Shown here: positions 1 through 7,533 of the stretch, one piece after another
How positions within the stretch are numbered: the first letter of the stretch is position 1
Layout of the letters: every line of letters begins with the position of its first letter
NCBI RefSeq assembly: GCF_015350905.1
Contig: NZ_JADKRZ010000003.1
Location: forward strand, 124,001-188,000
DNA from: Curtobacterium sp. VKM Ac-2865
GTDB taxonomy: Bacteria; Actinomycetota; Actinomycetes; Actinomycetales; Microbacteriaceae
DNA length: 64,000 bases
Direction: 5' to 3'
Program-made: the position numbers and the translations under genes
Notes under the pieces: generated by a model
Told to the model about the DNA's origin: nothing
Database searches by the model: none
The model's input: only the letters and a program-made list of their open reading frames with translations

Positions 1-773
1 GCGAGGCCGTCTTCATCGAGATGGACGGCACGATGCACGCGCGCCAGTGCGCGAAGAACCCGCGCCTGGTGCCCTGCTCGTTCGAGTACGTCTACCTGGC
101 CCGTCCGGACTCCGTCATGAACGGCATCTCCGTGTACGACGCCCGCCTGCGCCTCGGCAACCGCCTGGCTGACACGATCGCGCAGTACGCGCCCACCGGG
201 GACATCGACGTCGTCATGCCGATCCCGGACTCCTCACGGCCCGCGGCGATGCAGGTCGCGCAGAAGCTCGGCATCGAGTACCGCGAGGGCTTCTACAAGA
301 ACCGCTACGTCGGCCGGACGTTCATCATGCCCGGGCAGGCGGAGCGCAAGCGTTCGGTGCGTCAGAAGCTCAACGCGATGTCGTCCGAGTTCAAGGGCAA
401 GAACATCCTCATCGTCGACGACTCGATCGTGCGCGGCACGACGAGCAAGGAGATCGTGGAGATGGCCAGGGCCGCCGGTGCGAACGAGGTCACCTTCACC
501 TCCGCCGCTCCCCCGGTGCGGTTCCCGCACGTCTACGGCATCAACATGCCGACGCGGCAGGAGCTCATCGCGCACGACCGGAAGATCCCGGAGATCAACC
601 GCGTGCTCGGCAGCGACCACCTGATCTTCCAGGAGATCGGCGACATGCGGGACGCCATCATCGAGGGCTCCGACGTCACCGACCTCGAGATGAGCTGCTT
701 CACCGGTGAGTACGTCACCGGCACGGTGAGCCCCGAGTACCTGTCCTGGGTCGAGGCCAACCAGCTCAGCTGA
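1..773 (+). CDS. purF: Amidophosphoribosyltransferase, C-terminal part (5' end outside window)
   Basis: Catalyses the first committed step of purine synthesis, PRPP plus glutamine to phosphoribosylamine, in the cytoplasm. Only the phosphoribosyltransferase half is present. The frame is open from base 3, so the N-terminal glutamine amidotransferase domain with its catalytic Cys lies upstream of the window. The PRPP-binding loop VDDSIVRGTT is plain, as are family blocks such as FEYVYLARPDS and a CFTGEY motif near the end. The stop is at 771-773. purM, which often follows purF in actinobacteria, is absent here; a small membrane gene points back at purF and the two share a hairpin terminator. Identification is secure. 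Confidence 0.97.
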   Translation, partial: EAVFIEMDGTMHARQCAKNPRLVPCSFEYVYLARPDSVMNGISVYDARLRLGNRLADTIAQYAPTGDIDVVMPIPDSSRPAAMQVAQKLGIEYREGFYKNRYVGRTFIMPGQAERKRSVRQKLNAMSSEFKGKNILIVDDSIVRGTTSKEIVEMARAAGANEVTFTSAAPPVRFPHVYGINMPTRQELIAHDRKIPEINRVLGSDHLIFQEIGDMRDAIIEGSDVTDLEMSCFTGEYVTGTVSPEYLSWVEANQLS

Positions 774-780
774 GCGCGGT

Positions 781-796
781 CCTGGTCGCGACCAGG
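781..796. other. Perfect 16-bp palindrome just after purF
   Basis: The sequence CCTGGTCGCGACCAGG is a perfect self-complementary palindrome eight bases after the purF stop. It directly precedes the larger terminator hairpin and may form a double stem with it; it could also be a protein site. Function is not shown. Confidence 0.5.
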
Positions 797-799
797 ACG

Positions 800-845
800 A
801 CGGACGGGAGGCTCCCCACCAGCTGGTGGGGAGCCTCCCGTCCGT
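800..845. terminator. Bidirectional terminator between purF and the membrane gene
   Basis: A perfect 23-bp inverted repeat with no unpaired loop (centre between 822 and 823) sits between two convergent genes. The core is GGGAGGC/GCCTCCC. There is no T-run on either side, as is common for terminators in high-GC actinobacteria. It nearly repeats the core of the terminator at 16203-16246. Confidence 0.85.
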
Positions 846-876
846 CCATGGCCGGCCACGACGTGACCGGGAGCGG

Positions 877-1272
877 TCAGCGCGGCTGGTCGCCGTGGTC
901 GTCGATCTCGCCCTCGACCGTCTCGGGGGGCAGGTCGACGGCGATGCGCTCCGCCGTGAGGCGGGCTGCGCGGCGGGCCAGCACGCGGTCCAGGACCACG
1001 GCGACGACGGCGCCGACGGCCATGCCGATGGTGACGCCCCACAGACCGAAGTAGCCGACCAGGCCGCTGAAGCCGACGGTCTCGGTCTTGTCGCCACGGT
1101 CGATGTTCATCGTCGCGGCGATCACGATGACGGTGACGAGGAAGCCGAGCAGGGCCCCGCCGACGATGAAGACACCGAACTTGGGCGCGCGCCGGATGGT
1201 GACCTCGTCCGAGGTCGAAGCGGTGTCGGGTGCGGGCGCGGCAGCGTCGTCAGGGTGGTCGGTGGTGCTCAC
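877..1272 (-). CDS. Small membrane protein with two to three transmembrane helices
   Basis: A 131-residue protein starting at GTG 1272. The N-terminal 30 or so residues are acidic and Ala/Pro-rich. A first hydrophobic segment follows (about 35-55), then a glycine-rich hydrophobic stretch (about 68-95) that may be one or two helices, an Arg-rich segment and an acidic tail ending in DDHGDQPR. I recognise no enzymatic motif. It is convergent with purF and divergent from the regulator at 1382, so it is probably transcribed alone. The long open frame extending upstream to 3114 is only antisense to the regulator. Function unknown. Confidence 0.75.
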   Translation of the reverse strand: MSTTDHPDDAAAPAPDTASTSDEVTIRRAPKFGVFIVGGALLGFLVTVIVIAATMNIDRGDKTETVGFSGLVGYFGLWGVTIGMAVGAVVAVVLDRVLARRAARLTAERIAVDLPPETVEGEIDDHGDQPR

Positions 1273-1381
1273 GACCCCATTGTCCCCCACCTTGGGACGT
1301 GCCGGGGCCTGACGACCGACGCGGATCCGGGGGATGATGGACCGGCACCGATCGGTGTCCGACGTGTGGGGGTGACGCAGG

Positions 1382-3958
1382 ATGGCCGGACCGATGCTGC
1401 CGGGACACCGGCGCAGCGCCGTGCCCGCGCGGATCGCCTGGCCCGTCATGCAGCGCCGTGAAGAGGACCGGGCCGTCGCCGTCGTCGCCGAGCACGGCAC
1501 GAGCGTCGCGCTGGTGGGGGCACCCGGCCTCGGCAAGAGCACCTCCGCGGCGCGCGTCACCGACCGTGTGGCCCGCCGGGACAGCGCTGACCGGACACTC
1601 GTCGTGCCGATCACCGCCGTCGCCGCCGGCGCGACCATGCCGTTCAGCGCCGTGTCCGAACAGCTCGGCGACCTGCCCGCCGAACTGCTCGCCGACCAGG
1701 TCGGTGCCGAGCAGCGACTCCGGCAGGCTGCGGACGCCGTCGACCGCGACCTGCTGCTCCGGGTCGACGACGCCGACCACCTCGACGCGATCTCAGCCAG
1801 GTACGTCGCCTGGCTCGTCCGGAACCAGGGTGCACGGCTCGTGCTGACCTGCCGCGACTTCGCCGCGCTCGCCGAGCCGCTGCGCTCGCTGTGGCAGGAC
1901 GACCTGCTCGAGCGGATCGACCTCGGTCCGCTCGACCTCAACGACACCGCGACGCTCATCGGCAACGCGCTCGGCGCACCGCTCGAGTCGGCGTCCGTGG
2001 AGCGCGTGCACCGGGCCACCGAGGGCAACCCGCTGTACCTGCGCGAGGTGGTGCGGGCAGCGCTGGCGTCCGGCGACCTCGACCACACCGCGTCCGGCTG
2101 GTACTGGCGCGGCCGGATCACCGCGTCGAACAGCCTCGCCGACATGTACCGGACTGAACTCGGCGCGCTGCCGGAGGACCTCCGCGACGTCGTCGACATC
2201 GTGGCGCTCGCCGACCCGATCCCGCTCTCCCGACTGCTCGGGCTGGTGGGTGGCGGGGACGTCGACCGGGTCGTCGCGCTCGGCCTCGTGCGGATCGACT
2301 CGCTCGCCGACGGCGCTCCCATCGTGCGGCCGTCGCACCCCCTGGTCGGCGAGGTCGTCCGGTCGCTCGTGCCCGTGGCCCGACGGACGACGCTGTTCGC
2401 CCGCGCCAACGCCTTCCGCACCGACCACCCCGCCGGCGCCGTCCCTGCCGCCCGGCTCCGCGCTGCGCTCTGGGCGATCGAGTGCGGGGTGCTCCCGCCG
2501 GTGCCGCAGCTGCTCGACGCCGCCCAGGTGGCCGGCCGCCTGCAGGAGCACGAGAGCGCCGTCGCCCTGAGCTCGGCCGCCCTCCGCGCCGACCTCAGCG
2601 CCGCCCAGCGGGTGGCCGCGCACTGCCTGCGCTCCCTCGCCCGCGGGTACAGCGCCGGGCGGGAAGCCGGTCGCGCCGACGCCGAGGCCGCGTGGGAGAT
2701 CGCCCGCACCCGCCACGACGAGGTCCCCGACGCCGCCGTCATCGAGGCCTGCGAGACCCTGGCCAACATCCGGCAGTTCCACGACGACGACGTGCTGGCC
2801 GCCGTCGCGCTCACCGACGCCGCCACCGCGTTCGTGGGGCCGGAGGGCGTCGAACGGCTGCGCCTGCTGCGCCTGGCACACCTCGGCTGGGGTGGCGACT
2901 TCACCGGGGTCCGCGCCGAGGTCGAGCGCTCCGGCATCGTCAACGCCCCCACCGTGCCGATGTCGTTCCTCTGCATCGCACCGTGCGCCGTGATGGCCCT
3001 GGCGACCGGCGGACGGCTCGAGGACGCCATGGACCTCGGCCGGGCCGCCCTCGCGACCGCGACCGTGCACGTCGAGGAAGCACCGTGGAGCGTCGGCGAG
3101 CTCCTGTCCGTCATGCACCAGGTGCAGGTCTGGCGGGGCGACTACGACGACCTCATCACGCAGATCTCGGTGAAGCGCTCCAGCCCGTTCCTGAAGTACG
3201 ACTTCACCCTCGAGCTCATCGGTGTCGGCAACCTGGCGATCGGGCAGCGCCGGTGGGACGACGCCGTCACCGCGTTCTCGGCAGCGTGCGAGCGCTACGC
3301 CGTGGCCGACCACGGCGGGTTCGGGGCGTACCCCTGGGCACGGCTGGCGATGGCCCTGGCGTCCGCCGGTCGGGCGGAAGAGGCGGGCGTCGCGCTCGAG
3401 CGTGCGCGGAGCGTCCCTCCACGGGCCATGCGGATCACCGGCGAGCAGATCGCGATCTCGATCGCCTGGGCCGAGACCGCGCTCGGGAACCCCGCGGGGC
3501 TGCAGCGTGCGCACCAGGTCATCGAGCGAGCCACGGCCGACGGTGCCTGGACGAGCGTGATGTTCGGCGAGGTCCTGCTGTACGCCAACGACCTCATGAA
3601 CGGGCGGGACCCGGCCGCGTCGATCGGACGGCTGCGCGCCGTGGTCGACCGGGTCGACGGGCCGATGGCCGCCGCCGTGCGCGAGTACGCCGACGCGGTG
3701 CTGGCCGGGGACGGCACCAGGACGATCGCCGCACAGGGAGCGCTCGCCGCGCGGGGCATGTACGTGACGGCGAAGCGCTCGCGACCGCCGCTGACCCGTC
3801 GGGAGTACGAGGTCGCCGAGCTCGCGGCCGAGGGCCTGTCGAACCGGTCCATCGCGGAGCAGCTCGGGTTGTCCGTCCGGACGATCGACGCCCACATGTC
3901 GCGGATCTTCGCGAAGTGGGACCTGCACGCGCGGTCGGAGTTGGCGGACCTGGTCTGA
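1382..3958 (+). CDS. Large ATP-binding LuxR-family regulator (LAL/MalT-like)
   Basis: An 858-residue transcription regulator. An N-terminal NTPase module has Walker A GAPGLGKST at 46-54 and a Walker B-like segment LLLRVDDADHLD near 122-133. A long Ala-rich helical middle (about 330-780) resembles TPR-like sensor domains. The C-terminal LuxR helix-turn-helix occupies about 804-858 (LTRREYEVAELAAEGLSNRS, then SVRTIDAHMSRI). Such proteins are ATP-dependent activators responding to small ligands; the ligand is not deducible here. ATG 1382 is taken as start; ATG 1448 is a later alternative that still keeps Walker A. The gene stands alone, with a structured, gene-free 450 bp downstream. Confidence 0.88.
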   Translation: MAGPMLPGHRRSAVPARIAWPVMQRREEDRAVAVVAEHGTSVALVGAPGLGKSTSAARVTDRVARRDSADRTLVVPITAVAAGATMPFSAVSEQLGDLPAELLADQVGAEQRLRQAADAVDRDLLLRVDDADHLDAISARYVAWLVRNQGARLVLTCRDFAALAEPLRSLWQDDLLERIDLGPLDLNDTATLIGNALGAPLESASVERVHRATEGNPLYLREVVRAALASGDLDHTASGWYWRGRITASNSLADMYRTELGALPEDLRDVVDIVALADPIPLSRLLGLVGGGDVDRVVALGLVRIDSLADGAPIVRPSHPLVGEVVRSLVPVARRTTLFARANAFRTDHPAGAVPAARLRAALWAIECGVLPPVPQLLDAAQVAGRLQEHESAVALSSAALRADLSAAQRVAAHCLRSLARGYSAGREAGRADAEAAWEIARTRHDEVPDAAVIEACETLANIRQFHDDDVLAAVALTDAATAFVGPEGVERLRLLRLAHLGWGGDFTGVRAEVERSGIVNAPTVPMSFLCIAPCAVMALATGGRLEDAMDLGRAALATATVHVEEAPWSVGELLSVMHQVQVWRGDYDDLITQISVKRSSPFLKYDFTLELIGVGNLAIGQRRWDDAVTAFSAACERYAVADHGGFGAYPWARLAMALASAGRAEEAGVALERARSVPPRAMRITGEQIAISIAWAETALGNPAGLQRAHQVIERATADGAWTSVMFGEVLLYANDLMNGRDPAASIGRLRAVVDRVDGPMAAAVREYADAVLAGDGTRTIAAQGALAARGMYVTAKRSRPPLTRREYEVAELAAEGLSNRSIAEQLGLSVRTIDAHMSRIFAKWDLHARSELADLV

Positions 3959-4362
3959 GGCCTGGGCTGCACTGCGCAGCGCGGTGCTGGGTTGGGCTGG
4001 TGCAGCGCGGGGCGGGGCTGGGCTGGGCTGGGCTGGGCTGCGCGAGGCAGGGCGGTGCAGCGCGGGGCAGTGCCGGCGCCGCGCTCCGTGCCACCGGCGG
4101 CTTGGTGGACCGCCGGCGGGACGGGAGCGCTCCACCCGTCCGGGCGCGACAGAATCCGCAATCGGGTTGCGGAATGCAGCACGCCACGCCGGATGGTTGA
4201 CACGGAACGACGGTTGTCGCGTACCGTGGGCGTTGTCGCCGGGTTCGGACCCGTTCGGGTCGGGTCCGAATCCCGGCGACTTCCACGGTACGGCTGCGGT
4301 AGCAACGGCCACATCGGTAGGCACTACCTAATTCGATCCCCCCGGGTACCGGGAGCGTGGTC
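3959..4362. repeat. Gene-free stretch with GGGCTG repeats and strong stem-loops
   Basis: No coding sequence is credible here. Bases about 4015-4040 are near-tandem GGGCTG units within G-rich sequence. Bases 4151-4174 form an imperfect hairpin (ATCCGCAA / TTGCGGAAT). Bases 4220-4292 form a nested stem described separately. A sigma70-like TTGACA (4197-4202) and TACCGT (4222-4227), 19 bp apart, point rightward. Confidence 0.6.
4220..4292. other. Nested 73-nt stem-loop
   Basis: An outer 10-bp inverted repeat, CGTACCGTGG at 4220-4229 and CCACGGTACG at 4283-4292, encloses an inner 15-bp stem. The inner arms are GCCGGGTTCGGACCC at 4238-4252 and its complement at 4262-4277, with a single bulged T at 4271 and a 9-nt loop. 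It lies just downstream of a promoter-like sequence and between a regulator gene and a convergent gene. It may be a structured small RNA, a terminator or a DNA cruciform site. Confidence 0.5.
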
Positions 4363-4420
4363 GTCAGTCGACGGGAGTGCGACCGTCAGTCGACGGGAGT
4401 GCGGCCGTCAGTCGACGGGC
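4363..4420. repeat. Three tandem copies of a 22-bp unit at a gene's 3' end
   Basis: Units beginning GTCAGTCGACGGGAGTGCG start at 4363, 4385 and 4407. The third copy contains the stop codon (4408-4410) of the minus-strand sterol-carrier-family gene. The two outer copies are therefore tandem duplications of that gene's last codons and stop. Confidence 0.9.
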
Positions 4421-4791
4421 TCGAGTCCGTGCGTCCGCACGGGCAGGAACGACGCCAGGTCCGCTCGGGAACCAGAGGCGCTGACGCGCACGGCGGCGGT
4501 CGGGTCGTCCCAGCGGAGCGTCCCCGTCGCGAGCGCGATCCACGTCGCCGCGTCCGTCTCGATGACGTTCGGCGGGGTCCCGCGGGTGTGGCGGGGTCCG
4601 GGCACGGCCTGCACGGCGGCGAACGGCGGCACGCGCACCTCGACGCTGTTGCCGGGCACGTCCTCGGCGAGCCGCTGGAGCGTCCACCGCACGGCCATGG
4701 CGACGAGCGGTCGTTCCGTCGCACCCTCGACGACGGCGCGCAGTGCGGCTGCGCCCTCGGCGTCGTCGATCGTCCTGCCCGGCATGTCCAC
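4408..4791 (-). CDS. Bacterial sterol-carrier family protein
   Basis: A 127-residue cytoplasmic protein. The block VEVRVPPFAAVQ, the motif GPRHTRGTPPNVIETD and the following WIALATG...W with VSASGSRADL match the actinobacterial sterol carrier (SCP-like) family, whose members are about 120-130 residues long. The biochemical role is not established; family members often lie beside purine genes, as here. The start at ATG 4791 (MDMPGRTIDD) fits the family length. It is divergent from purD with 51 bp between them. The 3' end is repeated in tandem downstream, and alternative ends would add only a few residues. Confidence 0.85.
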   Translation of the reverse strand: MDMPGRTIDDAEGAAALRAVVEGATERPLVAMAVRWTLQRLAEDVPGNSVEVRVPPFAAVQAVPGPRHTRGTPPNVIETDAATWIALATGTLRWDDPTAAVRVSASGSRADLASFLPVRTHGLEPVD

Positions 4792-4842
4792 AGGCTAGCC
4801 GGTGCACCCCAGCCGAGCGCCGTGGCTCGGTAGGGTGATCGG

Positions 4843-6111
4843 GTGCGAATCCTCGTCCTCGGTTCCGGTGCCCGCGAGCACGCGATCATCACGGCGCTCC
4901 TGGCGGAGCAGGCCGGCCACGTCATCACGGCCGCGCCCGGCAACGCCGGCATCGCCGCCGACGTCGAGACCGTGTCCCTCGACCCCACGAACGGTCCGCT
5001 CGTCGCCGAGTACGCGCTCGAGAACGGTGTCGAGCTCGTCGTCGTCGGCCCGGAAGCCCCGCTGATCGCCGGTGTCGCCGATCCCCTTCGCACCCGCGGC
5101 ATCCCGGTGTTCGGCCCGGGCAAGGCCGCCGCCGCGCTCGAGGGCTCGAAGGCCTTCGCGAAGCGCATCATGGCCGAGGCCGACGTCCCGACGGGCAGGC
5201 CGCTCTCCGCCGGCACGCTGGACGAGGCCATCGCCGCGATCGACGAACTCGGAGCGCCCTACGTCGTCAAGGCCGACGGGCTCGCTGCCGGCAAGGGCGT
5301 CCTCGTGACCGACGACCGACAGGCCGCCGTGGACCACGCCACCTACTGGCTGCAGCACGGCCCCGTCGTGGTCGAGGAGTTCCTCGACGGCGAAGAGGTC
5401 TCCTTGTTCTTCCTCAGCGACGGCCACGACGTCCGCGCGCTCAGCCCGGCAGAGGACTACAAGCGCCTGGGCGACGGTGACGTGGGGCCGAACACCGGCG
5501 GGATGGGTGCCTACTCCCCGCTGCCGTGGCTCGCCGACCGCTGGGGCTCCGAGCAGGCCTTCGTCGACGAGGTCACCGACCTGGTCGCGCTGCCCACGGT
5601 CCGCCGCCTCGAGCACGAGGGCACCCCCTTCGTCGGGCTCCTCTACTGCGGGCTGATCGTGACCGAGCAGGGCGTGCGGGTCATCGAGTTCAACGCCCGT
5701 TTCGGCGACCCGGAGACCCAGGTCGTGCTCCCCCGCCTGGCCACACCGCTCAGTGCGCTCCTGCTGGCAGCGGCGAGCGGCCAGCTCGGCGGCACCCCCG
5801 CGCCGGCGTTCCACGACCAGGTCGCGGTGACCGTCGTCCTGGCGAGCGAGGGCTACCCCGACAACCCGCAGACCGGGCGACCGATCACCGGTGTCGACGC
5901 CGCCAACGCGCGCGAGGGCGTGTCCGTCCTGCACGCAGCCACCGGCGTGCTCGACGGGGAGCTCGTCGCGACGGGCGGCCGCGTGCTCAGCGTCGTCGCG
6001 ACCGGGTCCGACTTCACCGAGGCCAGGGACCGCGCCTACGCCGGCCTGCACGACATCACCCTGCCGGGTGCCCAGTTCCGCACCGACATCGCCACGAAGG
6101 TCACCCGATGA
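4843..6111 (+). CDS. purD: Phosphoribosylamine--glycine ligase
   Basis: Joins glycine to phosphoribosylamine using ATP, step two of purine synthesis. The 422 residues match the normal length. The N-terminus MRILVLGSGAREHAI is diagnostic. The ATP-grasp region includes KADGLAAGKGVLV (about 145-157), GPVVVEEFLDGEEVS and EFNARFGDPETQVVLPR. The start is GTG 4843. The stop overlaps the purC start as ATGA (6108-6111), so translation of the two genes should be coupled. Confidence 0.98.
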   Translation: MRILVLGSGAREHAIITALLAEQAGHVITAAPGNAGIAADVETVSLDPTNGPLVAEYALENGVELVVVGPEAPLIAGVADPLRTRGIPVFGPGKAAAALEGSKAFAKRIMAEADVPTGRPLSAGTLDEAIAAIDELGAPYVVKADGLAAGKGVLVTDDRQAAVDHATYWLQHGPVVVEEFLDGEEVSLFFLSDGHDVRALSPAEDYKRLGDGDVGPNTGGMGAYSPLPWLADRWGSEQAFVDEVTDLVALPTVRRLEHEGTPFVGLLYCGLIVTEQGVRVIEFNARFGDPETQVVLPRLATPLSALLLAAASGQLGGTPAPAFHDQVAVTVVLASEGYPDNPQTGRPITGVDAANAREGVSVLHAATGVLDGELVATGGRVLSVVATGSDFTEARDRAYAGLHDITLPGAQFRTDIATKVTR

Positions 6112-6986
6112 ACGCCGCACCCCACGTCGACGGCTGGAAGCACGTGTCGTCCGGCAAGGTCCGCGAGCTCTACGTCCCTGCCACCACCGCGGACGTCGCC
6201 GGTGCCACCGAGCTGCTCCTGGTGGCCTCGGACCGCGTCAGCGCCTACGACTTCGCCCTCGAACCACCGATCCCCGGCAAGGGCGAGCTCCTGACGCGCC
6301 TGTCCCGCTTCTGGTTCACCCAGCTCGGTGACGTCCCGAACCACCTGCTCGGTCCGTCGGCCACCACGACCCCGGTGCCCTCCGACGTCGCGACGCGGTC
6401 CATGCACGTGATGCCACTGCGCATGTTCCCGGTCGAGTGCGTCGTCCGCGGCTACCTCTCCGGCAGCGGCTGGGCGGAGTACCAGGAGTCGGGCAGCGTG
6501 TGCGGCGTGCCGCTCCCCGCCGGGCTCTCCGACGGCGACCGACTGCCCGAGCCGATCTACACGCCGGCGTACAAGGCGCCGCAGGGCGAGCACGACGAGA
6601 ACATCTCGTTCGAGCGCACCGAGGAGCTCGTCGGCGCTGAGGTCGCTGCGACCCTCCGCGACCTCTCGCTGCACGTGTACTCCGAGGCTGCCGCCATCGC
6701 CCTGCAGCGCAGGGTCATCATCGCGGACACGAAGTTCGAGTTCGGACACGACACCTCCGGGCAGATCCGCATCGGGGACGAGGTCCTGACGAGTGACTCC
6801 AGCCGGTACTGGGACGCCTCCTCGTACGACGCCGGCAACCGCACCGACTCCTTCGACAAGCAGATCGTGCGCAACTGGCTCAGCGCGCACTGGGACCGCC
6901 AGGGCACGCCGCCGGTGCTCCCTGACGAGATCGTCGAGCGCACGGCGGCCCGGTACCGCGAGCTCATCGAGCGCCTCGGCGCCTGA
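6108..6986 (+). CDS. purC: SAICAR synthase
   Basis: Condenses CAIR with aspartate using ATP to give SAICAR. The protein has 292 residues from ATG 6108, which overlaps the purD stop by four bases. Family signatures are SSGKVRELY near the start, ECVVRGYLSGSGW, ADTKFEFG and DKQIVRNWL. Length is typical of the longer, actinobacterial PurC. A repeat-rich gap of about 550 bp follows instead of the next purine gene. Confidence 0.98.
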   Translation: MNAAPHVDGWKHVSSGKVRELYVPATTADVAGATELLLVASDRVSAYDFALEPPIPGKGELLTRLSRFWFTQLGDVPNHLLGPSATTTPVPSDVATRSMHVMPLRMFPVECVVRGYLSGSGWAEYQESGSVCGVPLPAGLSDGDRLPEPIYTPAYKAPQGEHDENISFERTEELVGAEVAATLRDLSLHVYSEAAAIALQRRVIIADTKFEFGHDTSGQIRIGDEVLTSDSSRYWDASSYDAGNRTDSFDKQIVRNWLSAHWDRQGTPPVLPDEIVERTAARYRELIERLGA

Positions 6987-7533
6987 CGCCCGAGCCGCAC
7001 CGTGCGAGGTGTCTCGCGCGGTGCGAGGTCGTGCACCCCCGCACCGTACGAGGTGTTCCGCCCGGTGCGAGGTCGTGCACCCCGTGCGGCGTGTCAGCCT
7101 CGCACCGCGTGCCCAACGCCGCACCGCGCGAAACCGCACCGCGCGCGTGCCGATGGAACCCGAGCGGTCACGACGCCCCGCTCACGTCCGCCGAGTGGTC
7201 ACGTCCTGTCGTTCCACGCCCCCGCACACGACAGAACGCGACCACTCACCGTCGCGCAGCGACAGGACGCGACCACTCGGCGACCCGGCGCCGTCGCGCA
7301 GCGACGACACCCGACCGCTCGGCGGGCGACAGTGCGGCCCTGAGCCGGCTCCGCGCCGGACTGGAGGCTCGGCGCACGTGGTGAGCACAGCCTCCAGTCC
7401 GGCGGTCGCCAGCTCCAGGACGGCCGCACCGTGCGCGCTTTCCCGGCCGGTGCGTGGTTGCGCACCCCGTGCGCCGCGTCAACCTCGCACCGAGTGACCG
7501 ACGCGGCACCAGAGCGGCGCGCCTAGCCCCGGG
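6987..7533. repeat. 550-bp gene-free gap packed with imperfect repeats
   Basis: No credible gene. Four kinds of repeat are present. Copies of GTGCGAGGT(C/T)GTGCAC-like sequence occur at about 7003-7110. A 19-bp unit GAGTGGTCACGTCCTGTCG lies at 7193-7211, with near-complements at 7229-7247 and 7260-7278. GTCGCGCAGCGAC occurs twice (about 7251-7306). A perfect 16-bp inverted repeat lies at 7354-7369/7389-7404. A further GTGCG/GCACC-rich unit ends the gap at about 7450-7500. Confidence 0.75.
7354..7404. terminator. Perfect 16-bp inverted repeat with 19-nt loop
   Basis: Arms CGCCGGACTGGAGGCT (7354-7369) and its exact complement (7389-7404). It lies about 130 bp beyond the stop of the minus-strand phosphatase and 370 bp after purC, so it could terminate either. 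The arm sequence CCGGACTGGAGGC recurs inside a gene near 20174, which also suggests a dispersed repeat. Confidence 0.5.

Noticed and set aside
1793..4324. Minus-strand open frames across the LuxR-family regulator
   Set aside because: The sense strand encodes a complete regulator with ATPase and HTH motifs; the antisense product is low-complexity.
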